A stretch of DNA of 64,000 nucleotides from ELB16-189 sp018266435 (GCA_030123525.1 CP126125.1:1116001-1180000), one strand, 5' to 3'; positions 30,776-39,503 are shown, counted from the stretch's first letter. Numbers and translations are program-made. Notes: generated from the sequence alone by a model not told the origin.

Positions 30776-32290
30776 TTGTTGCATGGCCAGTATTTCATCT
30801 ACATACTCACGTGAGTTGCTAAGCCGGGGTACTTTATTTTGTCCCCCCAGCTTACCTCGCTTCTTCATCCAGTTGTAAAATGTACCCTCGGCAACACTAT
30901 GAATCTTGGGTGCTACCAATGCTATGTTGTGTGAGCGTTTGGCATCGTAATCTGAATTCACTTTGCGCAGCATTTCATCCAGCGCTTCTGTAAAGTGGTC
31001 AACATTTTCCGGTTGCTTTTTAAATTCAACAATCCATTCATGGCCTCCTCGTTTCGATTTTTCAAGGTAAATGGGTGCGGCCGTGTAATTGTCGATCACC
31101 GCATTTGTTTGTTCACAGGCATACGCAATAGCGGCATCGGCATTTTCAATAATCATCTCTTCGCCAAAAGCATTAATGAAGTGTTTGGTGCGTCCTGAAA
31201 TTTTTATCCGGTAAGGAGACAAGCTGGTAAACTTCACGGTATCACCAATATTATATCGCCACAAGCCTGCATTGGTAGAAATAACCATGGCGTAGTTTTT
31301 TCCCAACTCCACATCATTCAGGCTAACTGCATCCGGGTATTCTTTGCCCCATTCTTCTACCGGAATAAATTCATAAAATACTCCGTAATCGAGCATGAGC
31401 AGAAGATCTTCTGAATCTTTACGGTCTTGAATTCCAAAAAAGCCTTCGCTTGCATTGTATGTTTCCCAGTACCGCATTTGGTCTGACGGAATAATCGATT
31501 TAAACAGATTTTTGTATGGCTTAAAAGCAACAGCCCCATGAAAGAATACTTCCAGATTGGGCCACACTTCGAGTATATTATTTTTCTTTTCCAGTTCAAG
31601 AATGCGCTGCAACAACAAGACAGTCCAGGTGGGCACCCCGGCTATGTGGGCCACATTTGCCTTTGCCGTGCTGGTTGCAATTTTATCTATTTTCTCTTCC
31701 CAATTTCCCATCAGGGCCACTTCTAAACTTGGTGTGCGGATAAACTCAGCCCATGGAGGAAGATTTTGCATGATCACCGCGGATACGTCTCCATAATGAG
31801 AGGATTGGCTGGGGTCAAATTCATTCACCTGGTAGCTTCCTCCTATCGCCAATCCTTTGCCATCAAAAATTTTTGTGTCGGGGTAGTTATTGACGTATAT
31901 CGAAAGCAGGTCTTTGCCTCCTTTGAAATGACATTCTTCCAGAGCTTCAGGCGAAACCGGAATAAACTTACTTCTTGCGTTGGTTGTACCGCTGGATTTG
32001 GCAAACCACTTTATTTCACTAGGCCACAAAATGTTTTGTTCACCATGCATGATCCGGTCGATGTATGGAAAAATCTGTTCATAGGTGTGAACGGGAACCT
32101 GTTTTTTAAAGTCTTCGTAATTTACGATGTCTGTAAAGGCATGGCGAATGCCAAACTCTGTGAAGGCGGCCATGTTTAGTAAGCGCTTGAGCACTTCTTC
32201 CTGCACTTCGTGCGGATATTTCATGAAAAGCTCAATCTGGTGGATTCGCTTTTTCATGACCCAAGTCAGTATGGAGTTAAGAAGCTGCAT
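30773..32290 (-). CDS. GH3 family acyl-adenylate/amide synthetase-like protein
   Basis: A 505-residue protein of the GH3 family, named for plant auxin-responsive genes, whose plant members adenylate and conjugate small carboxylic acids to amino acids. It has the ATP-binding AKSSGTTNARSKFIPVS (about 92-108), the YNASEGFFGIQD block (about 294-305), YAMVISTNAGLWRYNIGDTVKF (split over about 344-365) and the C-terminal ISGRTKHFINAFGEE loop. Bacterial members are widespread in Bacteroidota but their substrates are unknown. It is preceded by a good promoter match and faces fadE. No plant-like hormone role should be assumed. Confidence 0.9.
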   Translation of the reverse strand: MQLLNSILTWVMKKRIHQIELFMKYPHEVQEEVLKRLLNMAAFTEFGIRHAFTDIVNYEDFKKQVPVHTYEQIFPYIDRIMHGEQNILWPSEIKWFAKSSGTTNARSKFIPVSPEALEECHFKGGKDLLSIYVNNYPDTKIFDGKGLAIGGSYQVNEFDPSQSSHYGDVSAVIMQNLPPWAEFIRTPSLEVALMGNWEEKIDKIATSTAKANVAHIAGVPTWTVLLLQRILELEKKNNILEVWPNLEVFFHGAVAFKPYKNLFKSIIPSDQMRYWETYNASEGFFGIQDRKDSEDLLLMLDYGVFYEFIPVEEWGKEYPDAVSLNDVELGKNYAMVISTNAGLWRYNIGDTVKFTSLSPYRIKISGRTKHFINAFGEEMIIENADAAIAYACEQTNAVIDNYTAAPIYLEKSKRGGHEWIVEFKKQPENVDHFTEALDEMLRKVNSDYDAKRSHNIALVAPKIHSVAEGTFYNWMKKRGKLGGQNKVPRLSNSREYVDEILAMQQ

Positions 32291-32300
32291 AATGCAACCT

Positions 32301-32332
32301 CAAAATTAAGTCGAGTGAAGGGCAATCACCAA
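32301..32332 (-). promoter_or_regulatory. Promoter of the GH3 gene
   Basis: On the minus strand a TTG (32330-32332) is followed after 21 bases by TAATTTTG (32301-32308), ten bases before the GH3 ATG. This fits the Bacteroidota TTG-N19/21-TAnnTTTG pattern and predicts a very short leader. Confidence 0.5.
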
Positions 32333-32365
32333 ACCAAAAAAGTGAGAATTAGAAGAAAAAGGCAC

Positions 32366-33112
32366 TTACGGCTGTGTTTCTATCCTAGCTCTTCGCAATT
32401 GGAAATTTTGGCCGAGATAGACTTTGCGCACAAGCGGATCATCTGCCAATTCTTGCGCTGTGCCAGCTTTGAACAATTTTCCTTCCACCATTAAGTACGC
32501 GCGGTCGGTTATGGCCAGGGTTTCATCTACGTTATGGTCGCTGATCAGTATGCCGATGTTTTTCTTTTTGAGTCGAGCTACAATTCCTTGAATTTCTTCT
32601 ACGGCTATCGGATCTACTCCGGCAAAGGGCTCATCGAGCAATACAAACTTAGGATCCACCGCAAGAGCTCTTGCAATTTCTGTTCTCCTTCTTTCTCCTC
32701 CTGACAACACCATACCTAAATTTTTTCGCACATGCGTAAGGCTGAATTCTTCAAGAAGGGTTTCTACTTTTTCTTTTCGGTCTTTTTTAGAAATGTTTCG
32801 CATCTCAAGTGGTGCTAAGATATTTTCTTCCACACTTAGTTTTCGGAACACGGATGCTTCTTGTGCCAGATAACCAATGCCGCGTTTGGCTCGTTGGTAC
32901 ATGGGGAGACCGGTTACATTTTCTTCATCTAAAAAAATGGTTCCTTCATTGGGCTTGATCAAGCCTACCGTCATGTAAAATGTTGTTGTTTTTCCGGCAC
33001 CGTTAGGGCCAAGCAAACCTACAATTTCACCTTGTTCTACTTGCACCGACACGTTATTTACTACGGTGCGCTTCTTGTATTTTTTTACCAAATTTTCTGC
33101 CCGTAATATCAT
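32366..33112 (-). CDS. lptB: LPS export ABC transporter ATP-binding protein LptB
   Basis: Cytoplasmic ATPase that powers LptFG-driven transport of lipopolysaccharide to the outer membrane. The 248-residue protein has Walker A LLGPNGAGKTTTFY (about 33-46), a Q-loop in YLAQEASVFRKLS, the signature LSGGERRRTEIARAL (about 136-150), Walker B FVLLDEPFAGVDP (about 156-168) and the switch histidine in ISDHNVDETL. VEEIQ and NVDETLAITDRAYLM are typical of LptB rather than branched-chain amino-acid ATPases. It begins two bases after recJ ends and is the last gene of a tightly packed three-gene unit. lptF, lptG and lptC are not in this window. Confidence 0.95.
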   Translation of the reverse strand: MILRAENLVKKYKKRTVVNNVSVQVEQGEIVGLLGPNGAGKTTTFYMTVGLIKPNEGTIFLDEENVTGLPMYQRAKRGIGYLAQEASVFRKLSVEENILAPLEMRNISKKDRKEKVETLLEEFSLTHVRKNLGMVLSGGERRRTEIARALAVDPKFVLLDEPFAGVDPIAVEEIQGIVARLKKKNIGILISDHNVDETLAITDRAYLMVEGKLFKAGTAQELADDPLVRKVYLGQNFQLRRARIETQP

Positions 33113-33114
33113 GA

Positions 33115-34815
33115 TCAGTCAAATTTGATGTCTTTAGCTCTCAATTGAATAGAGGTCGTTCCGTTGAATGAGTTCTCTTCAATGGAAAAAGCCATCCTGA
33201 ACTGGCCCCCATTGGCCAACTGCTTATAATAATGAGCCAAATCAAAACCAACAACGTTAAAAATAGAGTTATTCTCCTGTTGCCCCACTAAAAATTTTAT
33301 ATGTTTTTCTTTAAAACTCGACAGCGAGTTGACTATGTGCAAATTTCTTGCCTCAAATAAGGGGCGTTGGTTTTCCGGTCCGAATGGAGCCATTTGTTTT
33401 AAAATGCTGATGAATTTAGGTGTGATTGCATCTAACGAAATAGTTAAATCAATTTCTATCAAAGGCGTTTGCATTTCTTCAGTAATGGAAGAAGAAACGA
33501 CCTCTTCAAATTTTTTTTGAAACGCTGGTACGTTGTTCCGGTCTAAGGTAAGCCCTGCTGCATATTTATGTCCTCCGTATTTTTCAAGAAGTTCGCTGCA
33601 GTTTTCAAGAGCCTGGTAAAGATCAAAATCTTTCACACTGCGGGCAGAGCCGGTTACTTTATCATTTGATTCAGTGAGGATGACCGTAGGGCGATAAAAT
33701 TTTTCAACACATCGGGCTGCCACAATACCGATTACACCTTTGTTCCAGGTGTTTTTAAAAAGAACTGTTGATTTTGCTGCACGAAGTTTTTCATCTCCTT
33801 CAATCATGGCTATCGCCTCTTCGGTAATTGACAGATCAAACTCTCTGCGCAAATCATTTTTTAGATTCACTTTTTCGGCCAAAGCATTTGCCTCTTTTTC
33901 GGTTGTTGAAATCAATAACTCAACTGCAGCTTTTGCATGGGCTACTCTACCGGCAGCATTGATGCGTGGTCCTAACGTAAAAACTATTCCTGAAACATCC
34001 AGATCGTTTTTAATTGCAGCAATTTCTTTCAATGCTTTCAATCCCGGACAGGGGTCTTGGTTAAGTTTTTGCAATCCAAAATAAGTCAGTACCCGGTTTT
34101 CATCATTGAGCGGAACGATATCAGAAGCGATACTTACCGCAACCAAATCAAGGTACTTATAAACCTCATCTTCATTTTTATACTTTTTAGCATACGCCTG
34201 AAGCAGCTTAAATCCCAATCCGCAACCACTCAGTTCTTTAAATGGGTAGGTACAATCGTCTCGTTTAGGATCAAGTACGGCCACCGCATTGGGAATGTGA
34301 CCTCCCGGCAAATGATGGTCACAAATAATAAAATCTATTCCCTTATGGGCTGCCATCGTTACCATGTCAGAGGCTTTTATACCCAAGTCAAGCGCAACAA
34401 TAAGTGAAAAACCATTCTCTTCTGCCCACGTTATGCTTGCCTCTGATACTCCGTAGCCTTCTGTGTACCGATCGGGAATATAAAAATCGCAATGTGAATA
34501 AAATTCTTTCAGGTAGCTGTACACCATGCTGACCGCGGTTGTGCCGTCCACATCATAATCTCCATAAATCAAAATTTTTTCCTGTCCGTCTATGGCTTTT
34601 TTCAATCGCAACACGGCTTGTTCCATATCTTTCATTAGGAACGGATCATGAAGATGATCTAATGACGGTCTGAAAAACTTTTTTACTGAATCAAAATCAC
34701 GAAGACCACGTTGCCACAACAAGGCAGTAAGGTGAGGGCCTGTGTTCAGTTTTTTTCCTAACTCACTGATTTCATTGGAAGATGAAACGGGGCGATGTGT
34801 CCATCGTTTGATCAT
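33115..34815 (-). CDS. recJ: Single-stranded-DNA-specific exonuclease RecJ
   Basis: 5'-3' single-strand exonuclease for recombination and mismatch repair. The 566-residue protein has the DHH-family metal motifs: YGDYDVDGTTAVSMVYS (about 79-95), DLGIKASDM, and ICDHHLPGGHIPNA (about 164-177). The DHHA1 motif appears as GHKYAAGLTLD, and a C-terminal OB-fold extends to the end (IQLRAKDIKFD). Length and motifs are complete. It starts directly at the end of the collagen-like gene with no intervening base and ends two bases before lptB. Confidence 0.95.
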   Translation of the reverse strand: MIKRWTHRPVSSSNEISELGKKLNTGPHLTALLWQRGLRDFDSVKKFFRPSLDHLHDPFLMKDMEQAVLRLKKAIDGQEKILIYGDYDVDGTTAVSMVYSYLKEFYSHCDFYIPDRYTEGYGVSEASITWAEENGFSLIVALDLGIKASDMVTMAAHKGIDFIICDHHLPGGHIPNAVAVLDPKRDDCTYPFKELSGCGLGFKLLQAYAKKYKNEDEVYKYLDLVAVSIASDIVPLNDENRVLTYFGLQKLNQDPCPGLKALKEIAAIKNDLDVSGIVFTLGPRINAAGRVAHAKAAVELLISTTEKEANALAEKVNLKNDLRREFDLSITEEAIAMIEGDEKLRAAKSTVLFKNTWNKGVIGIVAARCVEKFYRPTVILTESNDKVTGSARSVKDFDLYQALENCSELLEKYGGHKYAAGLTLDRNNVPAFQKKFEEVVSSSITEEMQTPLIEIDLTISLDAITPKFISILKQMAPFGPENQRPLFEARNLHIVNSLSSFKEKHIKFLVGQQENNSIFNVVGFDLAHYYKQLANGGQFRMAFSIEENSFNGTTSIQLRAKDIKFD

Positions 34816-35595
34816 TTAGTTTTGTATAACATTTATTATTCCTGTTTTGCCATCAGTTGCCGATTGTCCTTCACTTCCCCGTTTGCCGTTTTTTCCGTCT
34901 ACTTTTGGTCCTAAGCCTGCCTGGCCGCCTAATCCTCCTTCACCACCCTCACCTCCCAATCCACCATAATTTTTTACAATTAACTGGCGGCCCATAATCA
35001 AATGAATATCTGAACAAGACTTACAAGTAATACTAAACATTCCCCCTGCTCCGCCTTTTCCACCGTTTCCCCCATCACCTCCGTTTCCTCCGTTTCCTGC
35101 CGGGCAAATGCGTGTTCCTGAACCTCCGTCTCCACCAGGCCCTCCTCGCCCACCCTGGCCACCATCTCCACCGTTTATATCAATTGTTAATGAGCCAAAG
35201 ATTCTCAGGTCATTAATATACATTAATAAACTCACTGCATTTTGTCCTGGCTCAGCGGGCAATCCATTTTTCCCGGCTAGTCCATTTCTACAAGGGGCCA
35301 TCTGTGTGATTCCTCTTTCTCCCGGAATTCCCTTTTTTCCGTTTTTTGCACGGCCTTCTACTGTACAGCCTTTACCTACAATAAGTTTTTTTACGTGAAT
35401 AAAATTCTCCGACTTCTCTGTGTTGAGGAGAAGGGCAGAGGAGTCCTTCATGATGAGTGTGTCTACCACTAAAATATCTGTTTTTGTGATTGCAAATTTT
35501 TCTTTGGGTTGTAACTCCAGTTTTTGCAACCTGATTTGGGCTTCGCTTACCCACGAAAGAAGAATAAAAAGAGTAACGAGCAACAACCTGCACAT
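34816..35595 (-). CDS. Secreted glycine-rich, collagen-like protein
   Basis: A 259-residue exported protein with a signal peptide (about 1-20, ending SWVSEAQ). Residues about 80-120 and 140-185 are made of Gly-x-x triplets such as GIPGERGIT, GGDGGQGGRGGPGGDGG and GGNGGDGGNGGKGGAGG. A third Gly-rich block (GGLGGEGGEGGLGGQAG) lies near 212-228. Non-repetitive segments between them contain paired cysteines (CKSCS). This resembles bacterial collagen-like or glycine-rich surface proteins, but most triplets are GG-x rather than G-P-x, so a true triple helix is uncertain. It is packed with recJ and lptB. Function unknown. Confidence 0.82.
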   Translation of the reverse strand: MCRLLLVTLFILLSWVSEAQIRLQKLELQPKEKFAITKTDILVVDTLIMKDSSALLLNTEKSENFIHVKKLIVGKGCTVEGRAKNGKKGIPGERGITQMAPCRNGLAGKNGLPAEPGQNAVSLLMYINDLRIFGSLTIDINGGDGGQGGRGGPGGDGGSGTRICPAGNGGNGGDGGNGGKGGAGGMFSITCKSCSDIHLIMGRQLIVKNYGGLGGEGGEGGLGGQAGLGPKVDGKNGKRGSEGQSATDGKTGIINVIQN

Positions 35596-35599
35596 AATC

Positions 35600-35607
35600 C
35601 AAAAATA
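35600..35607 (-). promoter_or_regulatory. -7 element directly before the collagen-like gene
   Basis: Minus-strand TATTTTTG, four bases before the ATG at 35595, matches TAnnTTTG and would give a leaderless transcript for the collagen-like/recJ/lptB unit. No TTG element is seen at 19-21 bases. Confidence 0.35.
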
Positions 35608-35631
35608 AAATAAACTTGGCTGACCACTAAC

Positions 35632-35667
35632 AAAAAAAGCCCCACGCGGGGGCTTGTATTTTTTTTC
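35632..35667. terminator. Bidirectional intrinsic terminator after the SPOR-like gene
   Basis: A GC-rich stem (AGCCCC with GGGGCT around ACGCG) has A-runs on one side and T-runs on the other. On the minus strand it ends in a run of seven T after the stem, as expected for the gene at 35674-36309. Confidence 0.8.
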
Positions 35668-35673
35668 TTGTAT

Positions 35674-36309
35674 TTATTTTGATGCCGCTGCTTTTTCAGC
35701 AACTACACCCTCTAACACATCTTTAATTTCTACGCGTTGTCCGTCTTTGAAAGGAACTATCCATGCGTCTTTTACACCCATCTCGCGCATGTATTTTTTA
35801 AACTTGTCTGCATCCCAATAGTCGCGAAAGACACCAATGGTAAATTTTTGTTCGCCTTTGTCTGTTGCCTCACCTCCAAAGTTGGGGTTGTTGTCAAAAT
35901 ACTTTGAAAGATTTTTGTTCTTGAATGCTCCAATCTGAACTTTGAATACAACTCCTTTCGAAAAATCCATGGGGCTGGGTGCTGGGGGGGTTGCCTTGGC
36001 CTGAGCCAACTCGGCTTTTGTGGCGGTTAAGTCACTGCGCATTTTTGAGAGTTGATCTTCCAGATCAGCAATCTTAGCATTCTTGTCACTGACTTGATTA
36101 TTGAGCGTGCTTACTTGCCCCTTTAGCTGAGTATTGTCATTGTCAGCTGTTTGTTTTGCTTCTACCAATGTTTTAAGATTAGCAGGATTTTTGGCGTACT
36201 CCTTGGCTTTCTTTTTCCATTCTTTCTTTTCTTTCTTAGAAAGTTGTGCGAAAACTTGCGTGCCGGAAAAAATCAAAGCCAGGCAGATAATTTGTGCGAT
36301 AGTTTTCAT
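35674..36309 (-). CDS. Exported coiled-coil protein with SPOR-like C-terminus
   Basis: A 211-residue protein with a signal peptide (about 1-21, ending GTQVFAQ). A Lys-rich helical region (about 22-60) is followed by a coiled coil (about 50-105; heptad-like QLKGQVSTLNNQVSDKNAK), a Pro-rich linker (TPPAPSP), and a ~75-residue domain with VFKVQIGAFKNK, FTIGVFRDYWDADKFK and DAWIVPFKDGQRV. That pattern is characteristic of SPOR-like domains, which bind denuded peptidoglycan. Similar Cytophagales proteins carry the label ezrin/radixin/moesin family because of the coiled coil. It is probably periplasmic. A strong terminator follows it. Confidence 0.85.
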   Translation of the reverse strand: MKTIAQIICLALIFSGTQVFAQLSKKEKKEWKKKAKEYAKNPANLKTLVEAKQTADNDNTQLKGQVSTLNNQVSDKNAKIADLEDQLSKMRSDLTATKAELAQAKATPPAPSPMDFSKGVVFKVQIGAFKNKNLSKYFDNNPNFGGEATDKGEQKFTIGVFRDYWDADKFKKYMREMGVKDAWIVPFKDGQRVEIKDVLEGVVAEKAAASK

Positions 36310-36410
36310 GTGTTTGGTTTTAATTGAATAGGTAAAAGTAGAAATTTTTTTTTAATCGAATTGTATTGGGCCGGAAGTACTGTTTTTCAGTATGGAAATA
36401 AAAATGAGAT

Positions 36411-36590
36411 TTATCCACAGCCCAGATTTTTTTTCAGATTGATAGAAGGCAATCCTCCAAAATCAAAACGGTCATCTTCGTTACTATCTTGCTTGACCTT
36501 AAACTCTCTTTCTTCTTTTTGATTTTTATTCTTGATACGCTGTGAGGATGTCTTGTTTCTTGTTGTTGATTTCTTTGTTCTTTTAGACAT
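36411..36590 (-). CDS. Small basic protein with FGGLP...LKKNLGCG tail
   Basis: A 59-residue frame from ATG 36590 to TAA 36411. The N-terminal half is strongly basic and hydrophilic (MSKRTKKSTTRNK...). An acidic turn (DSNEDD) leads to the C-terminal FDFGGLPSINLKKNLGCG. A tail of this kind, GGLP-x-LKKNLGCG, looks like one I associate with short conserved Bacteroidota proteins, but I cannot confirm that here. Codon choice is natural and the frame fills the gap between the SPOR-like gene and feoA. It could be cytoplasmic and nucleic-acid binding; function unknown. Confidence 0.6.
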   Translation of the reverse strand: MSKRTKKSTTRNKTSSQRIKNKNQKEEREFKVKQDSNEDDRFDFGGLPSINLKKNLGCG

Positions 36591-36677
36591 ATACTTGATG
36601 GCAATACTCTAGTGATTATATATTAGCTAAGTTTCTTCAAAATCTTTGTTTTCACAAATGGATAGGTATATCTTGCG

Positions 36678-36692
36678 CTTGTTTAAAACAAG
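36678..36692. promoter_or_regulatory. Palindrome in front of feoA
   Basis: CTTGTTT-A-AAACAAG is a perfect 15-base inverted repeat ending nine bases before the feoA start. Its position suits an operator for an iron-responsive regulator such as Fur or a DtxR-type protein, but it matches neither consensus well. Confidence 0.35.
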
Positions 36693-36701
36693 TCTAAATA
36701 A

Positions 36702-36935
36702 GTGGATTCTCATTTAAAGTCTGTAGCTGACATGATTCCAGGCGAAACAGCCGTCATTTCGGGTTTTACAGATGAACTTATTTCCGTTAAACTTTTAGAG
36801 ATGGGTTTTTTGCCTGGCACTGCGGTGCGATTCAATTTTACAGCTCCGTTGGGTGATCCTATTTGCGTGAGTGTCTCGGGTTATGACTTGTCGCTGCGTA
36901 TAGAGGAAGCCTCTACCATTTCTATTGTTAATTAA
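36702..36935 (+). CDS. feoA: Ferrous iron transport protein A
   Basis: A 77-residue SH3-fold protein that supports the FeoB ferrous-iron transporter. It has the family pattern MIPGETAVISGF (about 11-22), LLEMGFLPGTAVRFNFTAPLGDPI (split over about 32-55) and the ending GYDLSLRIEEASTISI. Start is GTG 36702, which supplies the full N-terminal strand; the next ATG (36731) would truncate it. feoB begins five bases after its stop. A perfect palindrome lies immediately upstream. Confidence 0.92.
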   Translation: MDSHLKSVADMIPGETAVISGFTDELISVKLLEMGFLPGTAVRFNFTAPLGDPICVSVSGYDLSLRIEEASTISIVN

Positions 36936-36939
36936 CTCA

Positions 36940-39054
36940 ATGGCTGCCGAGAGAAAAATAAAAATTGCTTTGGCGGGCAAGCCCAATTCGGGTAAGTCTT
37001 CGTTATTTAATAAGCTTACCGGCTTGAACCAAAAAATAGGAAACTTTCCGGGGGTTACAGTTGATAAACGAACCGGAATGTGCCAATTGAGTGAAAACCT
37101 TTCTGCCGAAATTATTGACTTGCCCGGCACCTATAGTCTCTATCCACGAACGCTTGATGAAAAAGTAGTAGCTGAAGTTTTTGCTGATGACAACAGCATG
37201 TACTACCCCGACAAAGTTGTGCTGGTGGCCGATGCTACAAATTTGAAAAACTGTTTGCTGTTGCTAACACAACTCATTGACCTAAGGCTACCCACCGTGT
37301 TGGCACTTAATATGGTTGATCTGGCATCAAAATCCGGTCAAAGCATTAATGTCAACAACCTGGAAAAGTTGTTGGATATTCCTGTGGTTATGATCAACGC
37401 CCGCAACGGCACGGGTATAGATCAATTGAAATCCATTCTCTGTTCGCCCCAAAAACCTTGTGATAAAATTATTTACCAGCCTGACCCCGAAATCATGCCG
37501 CTGGTTGAAAAAGTAAAAAAACAATTTAAACTGAACTCTGATTACAAAGCCTATCAGTTTTTGCAGCAAGCCGATCATTTGGTTTTTCTATCTGAGGCCG
37601 GGCGTCATTTTATCCGCTCATTAGCAAAAGAAAATAATTTCTTTGCCTATAAGTACCAGGGTGCCGAAACCGTAAAACGATACGAGTTCATTCAAGAACT
37701 GCTGAACAAAGTCATTATCCGGTCTTCAAATGACGGCTGGAAAAAAGTTTCTTATGGTATTGACAAAGTGCTTACGCACAAAGTGTGGGGCTACGTCATT
37801 TTCTTTTTGGTTTTGTTTCTGATTTTTCAAGCCATTTTTGCCTGGGCACAAATCCCAATGGACTTCATTGATAAAACGTTTGCCCAACTGAGCAGCACGT
37901 TAGACAATGTGTTTCCTTCGGGGCCTTTTTTTGAGCTGATCTCTCATGGCATTGTGCCCGGCATAGGTGGCATTGTCATTTTCATTCCCCAGATTGCAAT
38001 CCTCTTCGCCTTTATTTCGGTATTTGAAGAAACCGGCTACATGTCTCGTGTGGTTTTTTTGATGGACAAAATCATGCGCAAATTTGGATTGAACGGAAAA
38101 AGCGTGGTGCCACTCATGTCGGGCTGGGCATGTGCTATTCCGGCTATCATGGCTACGCGCACAATCGAAAACTGGAAAGACCGGTTGATCACCATTTTTG
38201 TTACTCCTTTTATGAGTTGCTCAGCCCGGCTTCCTGTGTTTACTATTCTTGTGGCACTCATCATTCCCGATACAAAAATTTGGGGATTCTTTAATTATCA
38301 AGGGTTGGTCTTGATGGGTTTATACTTACTTGGATTTGTTGCCGCTATCCTATCGGCATTTGTTATGAAACTTATCATTCGGGTGAAAGAACGGAGCTAC
38401 CTGATTATGGAAATGCCTACCTATAAAATGCCCAAATGGAGCAATGTGGGTTATCAAATCATAGAAAAGACCAAAGCATTTGTTTTTGAAGCCGGAAAAA
38501 TAATTTTGGCTATATCCATTATTTTATACGTATTGTCCAGTTACGGGCCAGCCGAGGTGATGAGCCGCGCCAAAGAAAGTGTTCAAAAAGAAGTGGCTAA
38601 CCAAAACTTAACGGAAGCCCAAATTCAAGACCGTATTGCTTCCTACAAATTAGAAAACTCCTATGCCGGAAGATTGGGCAAAACATTAGAGCCGTTAATT
38701 AAACCGTTGGGGTACGACTGGAAAATAGGCATTGCCTTAGTAACTTCTTTTGCCGCACGCGAAGTGTTTGTCGGCACAATTGCCACAATTTATAGCATCG
38801 GCAGCAGCGATGATCAGGTAACCATAAAACAGCGGCTAAAATCAGAAGTTGATCCGGATACCGGTAAGCCTCGTTACACATTGGCCGTAGGCCTGTCGCT
38901 GTTGGTATTCTATACATTTGCCATGCAATGCATGAGCACACTGGCCGTAGTAAAGCGCGAAACCAAAAGCTGGCGCTGGCCCTTGATTCAATTGTCTTAC
39001 ATGACTACGCTGGCTTACGTATCTGCCCTAATTGTTTATCAAGTATTGAAATAG
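36940..39054 (+). CDS. feoB: Ferrous iron transport protein B
   Basis: GTP-regulated inner-membrane Fe(II) importer. The 704-residue protein has an N-terminal G domain: G1 AGKPNSGKSSLFN (about 9-21), G3 DLPGTYSL (about 65-72) and G4 NMVD (about 126-129). A helical GDI-like region follows to about 270, then about ten transmembrane helices with the two Gate motifs (SGWACAIPAIMATRTI and FAAREVFVGTI). ATG 36940 is preferred over the in-frame TTG at 36925, which lies inside feoA. It is co-transcribed with feoA; no FeoC is seen. Confidence 0.96.
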   Translation: MAAERKIKIALAGKPNSGKSSLFNKLTGLNQKIGNFPGVTVDKRTGMCQLSENLSAEIIDLPGTYSLYPRTLDEKVVAEVFADDNSMYYPDKVVLVADATNLKNCLLLLTQLIDLRLPTVLALNMVDLASKSGQSINVNNLEKLLDIPVVMINARNGTGIDQLKSILCSPQKPCDKIIYQPDPEIMPLVEKVKKQFKLNSDYKAYQFLQQADHLVFLSEAGRHFIRSLAKENNFFAYKYQGAETVKRYEFIQELLNKVIIRSSNDGWKKVSYGIDKVLTHKVWGYVIFFLVLFLIFQAIFAWAQIPMDFIDKTFAQLSSTLDNVFPSGPFFELISHGIVPGIGGIVIFIPQIAILFAFISVFEETGYMSRVVFLMDKIMRKFGLNGKSVVPLMSGWACAIPAIMATRTIENWKDRLITIFVTPFMSCSARLPVFTILVALIIPDTKIWGFFNYQGLVLMGLYLLGFVAAILSAFVMKLIIRVKERSYLIMEMPTYKMPKWSNVGYQIIEKTKAFVFEAGKIILAISIILYVLSSYGPAEVMSRAKESVQKEVANQNLTEAQIQDRIASYKLENSYAGRLGKTLEPLIKPLGYDWKIGIALVTSFAAREVFVGTIATIYSIGSSDDQVTIKQRLKSEVDPDTGKPRYTLAVGLSLLVFYTFAMQCMSTLAVVKRETKSWRWPLIQLSYMTTLAYVSALIVYQVLK

Positions 39055-39116
39055 TAAAAACCGGTTGACTGCAATCATTCAAGCCAATTTTTTATATTTC
39101 TAAAAAATTCCCACGA

Positions 39117-39500
39117 ATGAATTCAGAACAAAATTTTCAGTTAGGCTTGTTGTACCTGATTCATCTGCTCATCAATGCCGATGGCGTGGTCAATGAAAAT
39201 GAAAAAAATGCCTTATTAAAAATCAAAGACAAAGAAAATATTCCCTCAACTGTGTTTGCCGATTTTGAAAACGAAGTAAAAATCAAAAAGCCAAAAGAAA
39301 TTTATCAACGAGGAATTGAACTCATCAACGCTTGCGAAGACACCGACAAGCTCCGGGCATTTGCGCACCTTTATAAAATGAGTGAGGTAGATGGCAGTGT
39401 TCACATAAAGGAGGTGCGGCTTTTACTCTATTCTGTAAAGATGGCCGATATCGAATTCAATGATGTTATCGCTGAAGCCTCAAAATTTATTGATTACTAA
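39117..39500 (+). CDS. TerB family protein
   Basis: A 127-residue soluble helical protein with the two acidic motifs of the TerB fold: LINADGVVNENEKNALL (about 18-34) and SEVDGSVHIKEVRLLLYS (about 89-106). TerB-like domains bind divalent metal through such acidic loops in characterised tellurite-resistance members. It follows feoB by 62 bases and precedes purK by three bases on the same strand, so it is probably translated from the purKE transcript. A second TerB-containing protein lies just after purE. Exact role unknown. Confidence 0.85.
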   Translation: MNSEQNFQLGLLYLIHLLINADGVVNENEKNALLKIKDKENIPSTVFADFENEVKIKKPKEIYQRGIELINACEDTDKLRAFAHLYKMSEVDGSVHIKEVRLLLYSVKMADIEFNDVIAEASKFIDY

Positions 39501-39503
39501 AAT

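Noticed and set aside
35108..35398. Proline-rich plus-strand frame opposite the glycine-rich protein.
   Set aside because: It is the complement of GG-rich codons, giving Pro-rich repeats; no signal peptide or start context. A shadow of the real gene.
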